NCBI RefSeq assembly: GCF_000520515.1 | Contig: NZ_KI914759.1 | Location: 104,183-168,182 of the forward strand | Direction: 5' to 3' | DNA from: Arthrobacter sp. H20 | GTDB lineage: Bacteria; Actinomycetota; Actinomycetes; Actinomycetales; Micrococcaceae | DNA: 64,000 nucleotides | Shown here: positions 39,339-48,007 of the stretch, piece after piece | Layout of the letters: each line of letters begins with the position of its first letter | Position numbering within the stretch: position 1 is the first letter of the stretch | Program-made: the position numbers and the translations under genes | The notes under the pieces: generated by a model | Told to the model about the DNA's origin: nothing | Database searches by the model: none | The model's input: only the letters and a program-made list of their open reading frames with translations

Positions 39339-40442
39339 CTAGACGTCCCGGGTGACCACGGCCTGAGCAAAGGCCGCCAGCGCCTGCTTGACCGTGCTGT
39401 CCGGCAGCGGCTCGAGGGCGGCGACGGCGTCGTCAGCCCACTGCTGAGCCACTTCCCAGGCCGCCTGGGTCGATGAGTGAGCACTCACTGCTGCGACTGC
39501 TGTAGCCAGCGCCTCGTCAGAGGTGAGATCCCCGTCCACCAGGTCCAGGACGGCGACTGCTGAGTCATCCCCTGCTGCTGCGGCCTGCCGGACCAGGAGT
39601 ATCGGCAGGGTAGGGACACCTTCACGGAGGTCGGTCCCCGGCGACTTCCCGGAGATGACCTTGACGCCTGTGACGTCGATGACGTCGTCGGCAAGCTGGA
39701 ATGCCACTCCAACCCTTTCCCCATACGAGAGCATCACATCGATAACTGACTGCGGGGCCTGGCCGAACAGCGCGCCGAGCTGGCCGGAAGCCGCGACCAG
39801 CGACCCTGTCTTGTCGGCGATGACCGACAGGTAGTGCTCCACCGGATCTTCGTCCTCGCGGGGCCCGACCGTCTCATGGAGCTGTCCCAGGCAAAGCCGT
39901 TCAAAGGTCCGCGCCTGGATGCCCAGGGCCTGCCCACCGAGCTCGGACACCAGAATTGACGCCCGGGCGAAGATCAGGTCCCCGGTCAGGATGGCTACCG
40001 AGTTACCCCACACCTCGTGCGCCGTCGGGGCGCCGCGGCGGTAGGGCGCCGAGTCCATGACGTCGTCGTGATAGAGCGTGGCGAGGTGTGTCAGTTCGAC
40101 GACGACGGCGGCCTGCACCACCTCGGGCCGGCTGGAATCGCCGAGGTGCGACGCAAGAATGGTCAGCAGCGGGCGGATCCTCTTCCCGCCGGCTTCAACT
40201 AGGTGACGACTGGTGGCGTCGGCAAGTGGATCGGAGCTGGCGATGGCTTCACGCAGCTGCTTCTCCACCTTCGCGAGGCAGGTTGAGACGGCCGGCCCCA
40301 GCACAGGATCGTCTGCTATCAGAGCGAACCCCGGCGGCAGCCGAAGCCCGGTGGCGATTGCACCGGTGGCAGTGTCGACATCGACGCCGTCGGAGCGCGG
40401 GTGCCCAGCGCTGGTCCAGCCGGGGGTAGCAGATTCTCTCAC
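39339..40442 (-). CDS. Polyprenyl diphosphate synthase (menaquinone side chain)
   Basis: The 367-residue trans-prenyltransferase has the first Asp-rich motif in LATLYHDDVMDSA (about 120-132, DDxxD) and the second in FQLADDVIDVTG (about 250-261). GGKRIRPLLTILA and the KTGSLVAASGQLGA lysine loop are also present. It extends isopentenyl units to a long all-trans chain, probably the menaquinone tail. The GTG start at 40442 lies 9 bp after the reductase stop with no clear ribosome site; a shorter N-terminus is possible. It is third in the menG - reductase - synthase operon, which supports quinone rather than carotenoid synthesis. Confidence 0.9.
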   Translation of the reverse strand: MRESATPGWTSAGHPRSDGVDVDTATGAIATGLRLPPGFALIADDPVLGPAVSTCLAKVEKQLREAIASSDPLADATSRHLVEAGGKRIRPLLTILASHLGDSSRPEVVQAAVVVELTHLATLYHDDVMDSAPYRRGAPTAHEVWGNSVAILTGDLIFARASILVSELGGQALGIQARTFERLCLGQLHETVGPREDEDPVEHYLSVIADKTGSLVAASGQLGALFGQAPQSVIDVMLSYGERVGVAFQLADDVIDVTGVKVISGKSPGTDLREGVPTLPILLVRQAAAAGDDSAVAVLDLVDGDLTSDEALATAVAAVSAHSSTQAAWEVAQQWADDAVAALEPLPDSTVKQALAAFAQAVVTRDV

Positions 40443-40451
40443 TGTCTAAGA

Positions 40452-41768
40452 CTAACCAGTAGAGCGCGCGGAGCTGACATGCGTCCGCGTGCCTGGCTGG
40501 GACTGGTTGCTGACGGCTGGCACCAATTGCTCCAGCAGGTGGATGACGCGGTCCTCGAAACCTTTGCCATTCGTGTCGGTCAGGTTCGCGAGCATCCGCA
40601 CCACAAAGCGCATCAGCACCGGGATGGGCATGCCGGTCCTCAGCGCCAGTCGCAGGATCGCCGGTTTACCGATGAGCTGCGCAAAAATGGTTCCGAGGGT
40701 GAAGTGACTACCCCAGAGTCCTCGGATATGGGGTGCGTACCCCGCCAGCACCTGGTCGCGGCCGAGCACTGAGCTGACCTGTTCGGCATTGATGATGAAT
40801 TCGGCGGCATAGCGGGCTGACTCCATGGCATACGAGATGCCTTCCCCGTTGAACGGTGAGACCATTCCACCGGCGTCACCGAGCAGCAACACTCCCGGGC
40901 TGTAGTGGGGGGTCCTGTTAAAGCCCATGGGGAGGGCCGCACCGCGAATCTCACCCACCTGCTGCTCGGGGACAAAACCCCATTCAGCGGGCATCCCGGC
41001 CGTCCAATCCCGCAGGACCTGCTTGTAGTCAAGCTTGCCGAACTCGGCCGACGAATTCAGGATGCCCAGACCGACGTTGGAGGTGCCATCGCCTACTCCA
41101 AAGACCCAGCCGTACCCTGGCAGTGGGCGCCCTGATGCGTCGGGAAGCTCAAGCCACCCCTCCATCCACGGATCCTCATGGCGCGGGCTGGTGAAGTAGG
41201 TACGCACTGCCACACCCAGGGGGCGATCATCCCGTTTGGCTAACCCGAGGCTGACGGCGGTGCGGGTTGAGTTGCCGTCCGCCGCAAGGACCGTGTCGGC
41301 ATGAAACTGCCTGGTCTCCCCCGTTTTGCGCCCCGATGGATCAAGGATATTGACGACGACGCCGGTCACGCGCCCGGCGTCGTTGCGAATGGCTGAGGTG
41401 ACCGAGTGACCTTCAAGAATGACGGCACCCGCTGCACGGGCGTGCTCGGCGAGTTCCGCATCGAATCCCAGGCGGGTGCGGACCAGCCCGTAGTCGGGGA
41501 AGTCGGTCAGCTCTGGCCAAGGCACCTCGACAGTGCGTCCGCCGGCTTTCAGCCGCAGACCCACGTTGCGTCGCCAGCCGGCCGACTCTTCGTGAGGTAA
41601 CCCGAGCAGCTGGATCTCGCGGACAGCGCGTGGGGTGAATCCGTCGCCGCAGACCTTTTCCCGCGGGAAGACCGACTTTTCGACGACAGTGACTTCCACG
41701 CCAGCACGAGCGAGGTAGTAGGCAGCAGTTGATCCGGCGGGGCCAGCCCCGACTATCAGCACCGACAT
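40452..41768 (-). CDS. Geranylgeranyl reductase-family flavoprotein (menaquinone reductase, MenJ-like)
   Basis: This 438-residue FAD protein has an N-terminal VLIVGAGPAGSTAAYYLARAGVEVTVVEKS (about 3-32), the PREKVCGDGFTPRA motif, AADGNSTRTAVSLGL and the C-terminal LLGDAGGMVSPFNGEGISYAMESAR, all diagnostic of the geranylgeranyl reductase family. In mycobacteria the relative MenJ saturates one isoprene unit of menaquinone. Its ATG directly abuts the menG stop (TAA-ATG), and the polyprenyl synthase follows, so the operon predicts a partially saturated menaquinone such as MK-n(H2). Archaeal-lipid or chlorophyll functions are ruled out by context. Confidence 0.87.
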   Translation of the reverse strand: MSVLIVGAGPAGSTAAYYLARAGVEVTVVEKSVFPREKVCGDGFTPRAVREIQLLGLPHEESAGWRRNVGLRLKAGGRTVEVPWPELTDFPDYGLVRTRLGFDAELAEHARAAGAVILEGHSVTSAIRNDAGRVTGVVVNILDPSGRKTGETRQFHADTVLAADGNSTRTAVSLGLAKRDDRPLGVAVRTYFTSPRHEDPWMEGWLELPDASGRPLPGYGWVFGVGDGTSNVGLGILNSSAEFGKLDYKQVLRDWTAGMPAEWGFVPEQQVGEIRGAALPMGFNRTPHYSPGVLLLGDAGGMVSPFNGEGISYAMESARYAAEFIINAEQVSSVLGRDQVLAGYAPHIRGLWGSHFTLGTIFAQLIGKPAILRLALRTGMPIPVLMRFVVRMLANLTDTNGKGFEDRVIHLLEQLVPAVSNQSQPGTRTHVSSARSTG

Positions 41769-42527
41769 TTAGTTTGCGGACCGCGTGCTGCGGCGGCGTA
41801 GACGCGCCTGAGCGGGCGCTGGTGCGGTTGGGCCCAGTGGTTTGGTGGCGCGGTGGACCGCGACAATTCCCCCGTTGAGATTGCGGTAGGCGACATTTTC
41901 CCAGCCAGCCTCCGTGAGCCAGCTGGCCAGTGAGTCCTGGTCCGGCCACGCCCTGATGGACTCGGCCAGGTAGACGTAGGCGGTCGGGTTGGAGCTGACC
42001 TTCGTGGCGATGGCCGGAAGCGCCCGCATCAGGTACTCCGTGTACATGGTGCGCCACAGCTGAACTGTAGGCTGCGAGAACTCGGCGATCACCAGTTTGC
42101 CGCCGGGCTTTGTCACCCGAAGCATTTCCGCGAGTGCCAGTTGCGGACGGTGGACGTTGCGCAAACCAAAGGAAATGGTCGTCGCGTCGAACGAATCGTC
42201 GGCGAACGGCAGATCGGTGGCGTCCCCGGCAATGAAATCGATGTCCGGCCGACGGCGCTTCCCAACCCGCAGCATGCCAAGGGAGAAATCGCAGGCGACT
42301 ACGTACACGCCGTTGTCAGCGTAGGGCTCGCTGGACGTGCCGGTGCCAGCGGCCAGGTCGAGGACCTTCTGACCTTTCACGGCACCCACTGCATCGACCA
42401 CAATGCGGCGCCAGCGGTGGGTCTGTCCGAGGGACAGGACGTCGTTGACCACGTCGTATTTGGGAGCCACGTCATCAAACATGGCTGCTACTTCTTCGGG
42501 ACGCTTTTCCAGTGATGCACGGTTCAC
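41769..42527 (-). CDS. menG: Demethylmenaquinone methyltransferase
   Basis: This 252-residue SAM-dependent methyltransferase of the UbiE/MenG family opens [37 protein letters not shown], followed by motif [17 protein letters not shown] (about 55-70). The family motifs [33 protein letters not shown] and [16 protein letters not shown] also occur. It methylates demethylmenaquinone in the last step of menaquinone synthesis. The GTG at 42527 gives a conserved N-terminus even though the spacing to a ribosome site is poor. It is divergent from menF, with an inverted repeat ATTGT-N5-ACAAT at 42534-42548 between them. Confidence 0.93.
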   Translation of the reverse strand: MNRASLEKRPEEVAAMFDDVAPKYDVVNDVLSLGQTHRWRRIVVDAVGAVKGQKVLDLAAGTGTSSEPYADNGVYVVACDFSLGMLRVGKRRRPDIDFIAGDATDLPFADDSFDATTISFGLRNVHRPQLALAEMLRVTKPGGKLVIAEFSQPTVQLWRTMYTEYLMRALPAIATKVSSNPTAYVYLAESIRAWPDQDSLASWLTEAGWENVAYRNLNGGIVAVHRATKPLGPTAPAPAQARLRRRSTRSAN

Positions 42528-42645
42528 CCTTATATTGTCTCAAACAATTGCCAGGTCCCTAATCGGTGTCCGATCCGAGGACTGTTTACGCGACGCCGTC
42601 CCCTCCCGTCGGACCCGCTCCCGGGCAAGAGTAGGCTTGGAAATC

Positions 42646-43986
42646 ATGAGCATCCCGTCCCCCACCGCGGTCGCGCCCCCGCTGACACCCGTGCGTGGCC
42701 TCCGCAGCATCACCATCCCCCGGGGACAGCTCGACGACAGCACCGGCCTGCTCGACTATGTGGCACGAAACGACATTCATACCTGGGTCCGGCGCGGGGA
42801 TGGCCTAGTCGCCTTCGGCGAAAGCGCCCGCTTCACCGCTTCTGGCCCCAACCGGTTCGCCGCCGCACAGGAATGGTGGCGTACCCAGCTCAACGACGCA
42901 GACACCGTCAATCCGCTGGCAGTTCCGGGCTCCGGACCGGTGGCCTTCGGCTCGTTTGCGTTCTCCAAGACCTCCCAGCATCTCTCCCGCCTGATTGTGC
43001 CGCGCATTGTGGTCGGCTGCCGCGACGGCCATAGTTGGCTCACCTTCATTACCGCTGATGCCGACGCCGAGGTAAGCGCCGACGCCGCCGAGGCAGCGCT
43101 CGCTGAGTACCTCGACGAGACCGCCGTCGAGCGCGGACCCGACCCTGCTGATCGGCTCACTGAGGGAATCCTGTCTGAGGAGCAGTGGATGACAGCCGTG
43201 GAGCAGGGGGTTGAGCACATTCGGGCCGGAGAACTGAGCAAACTGGTTCTTGCCCGCGATGTGGTTGCCGAGCTCGGTTCCCCGGTGGCGACCGCCCAGG
43301 TGCTGCGCGAGCTGGCGGTCAGATACTCGGACTGCTGGACCTACTCGGTAGACGGGCTGATTGGTTCGACACCGGAAATGCTTATCAAGGTGGAAAACTC
43401 GACGGCTCAGGCCAGGGTTCTCGCTGGCACACTGGACCGTAACAACGCTCCAGCCGATGACCCCTCCTATGCGCAGCGGGTACTCGCCGGCTCCGTCAAA
43501 CAACTGCACGAGCACCAGATCGCCATCGACTCGCTGACACAGCAATTGGAACCGTTCACCAGCACGATGACTTCCCACAGCGAACCGTTCGTCCTCGAGT
43601 TGCCCAACGTCTGGCATTTAGCCTCGGACGTCACCGCGCAGCTGGAAACCGGTGCCGACGGAAGCGTGCCGACGTCGTTGGCGCTGGTTGGCGCGCTGCA
43701 TCCGACCGCGGCTGTCTGCGGCACACCTACCACAGTCGCCGGCGCCCTGATCCGGGAACTCGAGCATCTGGAGCGAGGGCCCTATGCGGGTCCGGTCGGC
43801 TGGATGGACGCCCGCGGCAACGGCGAGTGGGGCATCGCGCTGCGCGGTGCGGTGATTGAAAGCCCCACCCGGGTGCGGATGTACGCGGGGTGCGGGATCG
43901 TCGCCGCATCGAATGCTTCCGCCGAGCTGGCGGAATCGTGGAGCAAGTTCAGGCCGATGATCGAAGCCCTGGGCATCCGCCGCTAG
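42646..43986 (+). CDS. menF: Isochorismate synthase MenF/EntC type
   Basis: The product has 446 residues from ATG 42646; the open frame upstream to 42403 lies over the opposite-strand menG gene and is not used. The C-terminal chorismate-binding domain shows VLAGTLDRNNAPADDPSYAQRVLAGSVKQLHEHQIAIDSL, ALHPTAAVCGTP, and the LERGPYAGPVGWMDARGNGEWGIALRGAVI and YAGCGIVAASNASAELAESWSKFRPM blocks. It converts chorismate to isochorismate, the first committed step of menaquinone synthesis. Divergent menG and the menD and menC genes nearby support menaquinone rather than siderophore function. Confidence 0.92.
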   Translation: MSIPSPTAVAPPLTPVRGLRSITIPRGQLDDSTGLLDYVARNDIHTWVRRGDGLVAFGESARFTASGPNRFAAAQEWWRTQLNDADTVNPLAVPGSGPVAFGSFAFSKTSQHLSRLIVPRIVVGCRDGHSWLTFITADADAEVSADAAEAALAEYLDETAVERGPDPADRLTEGILSEEQWMTAVEQGVEHIRAGELSKLVLARDVVAELGSPVATAQVLRELAVRYSDCWTYSVDGLIGSTPEMLIKVENSTAQARVLAGTLDRNNAPADDPSYAQRVLAGSVKQLHEHQIAIDSLTQQLEPFTSTMTSHSEPFVLELPNVWHLASDVTAQLETGADGSVPTSLALVGALHPTAAVCGTPTTVAGALIRELEHLERGPYAGPVGWMDARGNGEWGIALRGAVIESPTRVRMYAGCGIVAASNASAELAESWSKFRPMIEALGIRR

Positions 43987-44118
43987 CATCCTGTTTGTCA
44001 GTGCTGGTGATTGAAACCCGATGGTTACCAGTACGCAATGCCTGTAGCCTGTGACGCACATCTCGATGCGACTAGGATGTGAAACGAAGTTTTCCCCGTC
44101 CACAAATGAGGTATTCGT

Positions 44119-44913
44119 ATGTTTGCCAAGCGCTCGACAGTTCCCAAGACCCTCGCCATCGCGGCCATCGGTGCACTCGCACTCAGCGCCTGCGGCGGTT
44201 CCGACGAGCCAGCCGCAGAAGAATCGGGCCTTGGCCTGATTGCCGAAGGCGCCCTGACAGTGTGCTCAGACATCCCGTTCGAACCCTTCGAATATGAAGA
44301 AGACGGCGAATACGTTGGCTTCGACATGGACCTCATGCGCGCCATCGCGACAGGCATGGACCTTGAGCTTGAGGTTGTCGACGTCGGCTTTGACGGCCTC
44401 GCCAGCGGAGCGGTCCTTGCCGCGGGCCAGTGCGATGTCGGCGCCAGCGCCATGACTATCACCGAGGAGCGCGCAGAAAACCTCGCGTTCTCCGAGCCGT
44501 ATTACGACTCACTCCAGTCGCTGCTAGTCCCGGTCGACTCTGATGTTGCCTCAATTGACGATCTCGCCGGCATGTCAGTAGGTGTCCAGGCCGGAACCAC
44601 CGGTGAAACGTACACCCGCGAGAACGTGCCTGCCGATACCGAAGTTGTCGCCTTCCCGAGTGACGCCGAACTGTACTCGGCGCTTCAGGCGGGCAACGTC
44701 GCGGGCATCCTGCAGGACCTGCCGGTAAACCTTAGCCACACCGAGGACGGCACGTACACGATCGCTGCAGAGTTCGAGACCGATGAGCAGTACGGCTTCG
44801 CAATGACCAAGGAAGGCAGCGAGGACCTCCTGTCCGCCGTCAACGAGCAGCTCGCCGAGCTGCGGGACAACGGCGAGTACGACGAGATCTACAACACCTA
44901 CTTCTCGGAGTAG
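44119..44913 (+). CDS. Polar amino acid ABC transporter substrate-binding lipoprotein
   Basis: This 264-residue family 3 solute-binding protein has a lipoprotein signal (lipobox ALSAC, Cys25) and an acidic linker. The ligand domain runs from about 40 (LTVCSDIPFEPFEYEEDGEYVGFDMDLMRAIA) through GASAMTITEERAENLAFSEPYYDSLQSLL to the C-terminal EQLAELRDNGEYDEIYNTYF. GAGG is 7 nt before the ATG. The Arg in ITEER matches the residue that holds the ligand carboxylate. It is followed by a strong hairpin, then the permease and ATPase genes. Ligand class (polar amino acid, perhaps glutamine/glutamate or Arg/His) cannot be fixed. Confidence 0.92.
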   Translation: MFAKRSTVPKTLAIAAIGALALSACGGSDEPAAEESGLGLIAEGALTVCSDIPFEPFEYEEDGEYVGFDMDLMRAIATGMDLELEVVDVGFDGLASGAVLAAGQCDVGASAMTITEERAENLAFSEPYYDSLQSLLVPVDSDVASIDDLAGMSVGVQAGTTGETYTRENVPADTEVVAFPSDAELYSALQAGNVAGILQDLPVNLSHTEDGTYTIAAEFETDEQYGFAMTKEGSEDLLSAVNEQLAELRDNGEYDEIYNTYFSE

Positions 44914-44921
44914 CGGCTACT

Positions 44922-44957
44922 GGCCCGGAACCCGCTTGGGTTCCGGGCCTTCTGTCT
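44922..44957 (+). terminator. Intra-operon hairpin between binding-protein and permease genes
   Basis: GGCCCGGAACCC (44922-44933), a gctt loop and GGGTTCCGGGCC (44938-44949) form a perfect 12-bp stem followed by TTCTGTCT. It starts 8 nt after the binding-protein stop. Partial termination or 3'-end protection would raise binding-protein levels over the membrane components. Confidence 0.8.
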
Positions 44958-44969
44958 CCCCGGAAAAGA

Positions 44970-45767
44970 TTGGCTCCCCCTTTGAAACGCTCAACCCGTA
45001 GGCGCCTGACCCGCGGCGCCCTGTACGTACTCTTCATCCTCGCCGTAGCCGTAGTCGTTTGGCTCGCTGACTGGGAGGCGATCCGGAGCAACTTCTTTGA
45101 TCTGGACGTTGCAGTCGAGGCATTCCCCGAAATCCTGACCGTGGCGGCGAAGAACACTGTCCTGTACACAGCTATCGCGTTCGTCGGCGGGCTGCTCCTG
45201 GGCCTGATTCTTGCTCTGATGAAGCTCTCCCCGATCCTGCCATATCGCTGGGCGGCAACCGCTTACATCGAGCTGTTTCGCGGCCTCCCGGCCCTGCTGG
45301 TGATCTTCGGCTTTGCGTTCGCCGTGCCGATTGCATTTGGCTGGCGTCCACCGGGGGGAAGCGCAGGTGCGGGCCTGATCGCTCTGATCATCGTGTCCTC
45401 CGCCTATATTGCCGAAACCATCCGTGCCGGGATTGAAGCGGTTCCACCGGGCCAGGTGGAGGCCGCCAGATCTTTGGGGATGCGACCATCCTGGACCATG
45501 ATCTCTGTAGTCCTTCCGCAGGCGTTCAGGATCGTCACCCCGCCGCTGACCAACGAGCTGGTCATCCTGATCAAGGACACGTCACTGCTGTTTATTGCCG
45601 GGATGGCTTTGGGAGACCGTGAATTGACCACCTTTGCCCGCGACATGGTGTCCTCATCCGCCAACGCGACTCCGTTGGTACTCGCTGCACTGTTGTATCT
45701 GATCATCACCCTGCCGCTGACCCAGCTGGTGGCCAAGCTTGAGAAACACAACAAGAGAGGACGGTGA
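44970..45767 (+). CDS. Amino acid ABC transporter permease
   Basis: This 265-residue protein probably starts at TTG 44970 (GGA 5 nt upstream). An Arg-rich N-terminus precedes about five to six membrane helices. The polar amino acid permease signature is [20 protein letters not shown], and the EAA loop is [59 protein letters not shown]. It forms the membrane channel for the adjacent ATPase and the upstream binding protein. The stop overlaps the ATPase start by 4 bp (GTGA). Confidence 0.9.
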   Translation: MAPPLKRSTRRRLTRGALYVLFILAVAVVVWLADWEAIRSNFFDLDVAVEAFPEILTVAAKNTVLYTAIAFVGGLLLGLILALMKLSPILPYRWAATAYIELFRGLPALLVIFGFAFAVPIAFGWRPPGGSAGAGLIALIIVSSAYIAETIRAGIEAVPPGQVEAARSLGMRPSWTMISVVLPQAFRIVTPPLTNELVILIKDTSLLFIAGMALGDRELTTFARDMVSSSANATPLVLAALLYLIITLPLTQLVAKLEKHNKRGR

Positions 45768-46528
45768 GCGCGATGAGTGAAGCAGCGCCCCGCACTGATG
45801 TGCCGGCCATCGAGGTCCGCAACCTGCACAAGAGCTTTGGTGACAATGAAGTCCTCAAAGGCATCGATTTTCATGTGGACCAGGGTGAAGTGGTGTGCGT
45901 GATCGGTCCGTCCGGTTCCGGTAAATCCACCCTCCTGCGCTGCGTCAACCGCCTGGAGGAGCCCACCAGCGGCACCATCATGGTGGAGGGCGTCGACATT
46001 ACCGATGACGAGATGGACCTCGATAAGGTGCGTACCAGGATCGGGATGGTGTTCCAACAGTTCAACCTGTTCCCGCACCTCAACGTGACCCGCAACCTCA
46101 CCCTGGCCCAGATCCGGGCGAAGAAGCGCAAGAAGGCCGACGCCGAGGAGATCGCCGCCCGCAACCTCGCCAAGGTGGGTCTAGAAGACAAGGCGACGGC
46201 GTTTCCCACGCAGCTCTCCGGCGGGCAGCAGCAGCGTGTGGCGATTGCCCGCGCGCTATCGATGGACCCTGACATGATGCTGTTCGACGAGCCCACCAGC
46301 GCGCTCGACCCCGAACTGGTCGGGGATGTGCTGGATGTCATGAAACAACTGGCCAAGGACGGGATGACCATGATGGTGGTCACCCACGAGATGGGCTTCG
46401 CCCGTGAAGTCGGAGACCGGGTGGTGTTCATGGACGGCGGAGTGGTGGTCGAGCAGGGCAAACCGGAGGATGTCCTCGGCAACCCGCAGCATGAACGCAC
46501 CAAAGAGTTCCTCTCCAAGGTGCTCTAG
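45764..46528 (+). CDS. Amino acid ABC transporter ATP-binding protein
   Basis: This 254-residue ATPase carries Walker [10 protein letters not shown] (about 47-55), Q-loop [12 protein letters not shown], signature [15 protein letters not shown] (about 149-163), Walker [14 protein letters not shown] and H-loop VVTHEMGFA. This is the full set for a polar amino acid importer ATPase of the GlnQ type. GTG 45764 overlaps the permease stop; ATG 45773, three codons on, is an alternative start. It completes a typical binding protein - permease - ATPase operon. Confidence 0.93.
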   Translation: MSAMSEAAPRTDVPAIEVRNLHKSFGDNEVLKGIDFHVDQGEVVCVIGPSGSGKSTLLRCVNRLEEPTSGTIMVEGVDITDDEMDLDKVRTRIGMVFQQFNLFPHLNVTRNLTLAQIRAKKRKKADAEEIAARNLAKVGLEDKATAFPTQLSGGQQQRVAIARALSMDPDMMLFDEPTSALDPELVGDVLDVMKQLAKDGMTMMVVTHEMGFAREVGDRVVFMDGGVVVEQGKPEDVLGNPQHERTKEFLSKVL

Positions 46529-46589
46529 CCGCCGTCCAGACCACATGGGACGATAAGTCCACCAGAACGACCTACCCGCGGGAATCCTC

Positions 46590-48002
46590 ATGCCAACACC
46601 CCTCCGGCCCGCACGGCTTCGCGCAAGACTGATCAGCGTCGTCGTGCTCTGCTGCGCGCTCCTGGGTGGGTTGCTGACCGCCCAGCCCGCGGCAGCGGCC
46701 ATTCCGGTGGGCAACCCGGACAGCTATCACGTGCTGGTCACCAAGTCCCGGCCGCTGAATCCGCTGAACTACATAGCGCCGGATCTGGTCTACTTCCCGG
46801 GTACCAACTATGTGCTGCGTCGAGCCGTCTCAGCGAACCTGCAGAACCTCTTTGGTGGTGCCCGTAGCGCTGGTGCCCCGCTCAGTGTGGTGAGCGCCTA
46901 CCGCTCCTATAGTGAGCAGGCGTCCCTCTACAACAACTACGTGGCGATGTACGGGCAGGCAACTGCTGACACCCTTTCGGCTCGGCCGGGGCACAGCGAG
47001 CATCAGACGGGGCTCGCCGTCGACGTCGGCAACGCCAACGGCTCGTGTGGTCTGGGTTCCTGCTTCGGCAACACCCCGGGAGGCAAGTGGGTGGCGGCCA
47101 ACGCATGGCGGTACGGCTTCATTGTTCGTTACCCGGACGGCTATCAATCCACCACCGGGTACACCTACGAGCCGTGGCACCTGAGGTACGTAGGGAAGCC
47201 CCTTGCCACCGAAATGAAAACCCGCGGCATCCCCACCCTCGAGCACTACTTCAATGGATCCAACCCGACCATCAAAAGCGCAACAGACCTCACGGCTGTC
47301 GACTCTTCGGGCGTGCTGTGGAACTACCCTCCCACATTCTCCGGCGGCCTCCTCCAGCGCACCCGCGTGGGCGGCGGGTGGGGTGGGCTGAAGGCCGGGT
47401 TCGCCACCGACTGGAACGCCGACGGTGTGCAGGACATCCTCGCCCAGTGGCAGGACGGCAGGCTGACTCTCTACCGAGGACTCCGCGGCGGCGGCTTCCA
47501 GTCCCCTATCCGCGTGGGGGGCGGGTGGGGCGTCCACGAGATCACCGTTGGCACCTGGTGGCGCGGGAGCCGTTACCCGTCGGTGGTGGCCAGAGATGGC
47601 GCCGGGCGACTGTGGCACTACGCCAATAACACCGGAGGCGCGCTGTCCTCGCAGGCTCGGGCGCAGTTCGGATCAGGGTGGAAAACCTCGCGGATCACGC
47701 TGGCGGACTTCGACCGGGATGGTAACCAGGATGTTTTGGCAACCCGCACCACCGGTGAAATGGTGCTCTACCGATCCAATGGCAAGGCCCGTTTCGTTGA
47801 CGAAGGCCGGAGGACTATCGGCTCCGGCTGGCAGTCGATTGACAGTGCCCACGCCGTCTCCGGCTTCCAGGGCCCTGCCTCCTATGGGCTGACCGTGCGG
47901 ACCGGTTCAGGCGCCCTCAGGCATTACCCGATCACTAAGGGCGGTTGGGGCGGCGCCTTCACCATCGGCGACGGATGGCAGAACTCGCTGATCTTCCGGT
48001 AG
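46590..48002 (+). CDS. Secreted VanY-type D,D-carboxypeptidase with C-terminal FG-GAP/VCBS-like repeats
   Basis: This 470-residue protein has a Sec signal peptide (residues 1 to about 37, ending AQPAAAA). A M15B carboxypeptidase domain follows (about 50-210), with YRSYSEQASLYNNYV, PGHSEHQTGLAVDVG (zinc His and Asp) and YEPWHLRYVG (zinc His). The second half (about 225-470) holds repeats with D-x-N/D-x-D-G loops such as DWNADGVQDILAQWQDGRLTLYRG and DFDRDGNQDVLATRTTGEMVLYRS, typical of calcium-binding beta-propeller blades. It probably trims peptidoglycan stem peptides outside the cell, with the propeller anchoring or recognising wall polymers. Confidence 0.9.
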   Translation: MPTPLRPARLRARLISVVVLCCALLGGLLTAQPAAAAIPVGNPDSYHVLVTKSRPLNPLNYIAPDLVYFPGTNYVLRRAVSANLQNLFGGARSAGAPLSVVSAYRSYSEQASLYNNYVAMYGQATADTLSARPGHSEHQTGLAVDVGNANGSCGLGSCFGNTPGGKWVAANAWRYGFIVRYPDGYQSTTGYTYEPWHLRYVGKPLATEMKTRGIPTLEHYFNGSNPTIKSATDLTAVDSSGVLWNYPPTFSGGLLQRTRVGGGWGGLKAGFATDWNADGVQDILAQWQDGRLTLYRGLRGGGFQSPIRVGGGWGVHEITVGTWWRGSRYPSVVARDGAGRLWHYANNTGGALSSQARAQFGSGWKTSRITLADFDRDGNQDVLATRTTGEMVLYRSNGKARFVDEGRRTIGSGWQSIDSAHAVSGFQGPASYGLTVRTGSGALRHYPITKGGWGGAFTIGDGWQNSLIFR

Positions 48003-48007
48003 GGGGC

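Noticed and set aside
42403-42645. N-terminal extension of menF
   Set aside because: The open frame upstream of ATG 42646 is antisense to the conserved start of menG and covers the divergent promoter. The extension has no MenF similarity.
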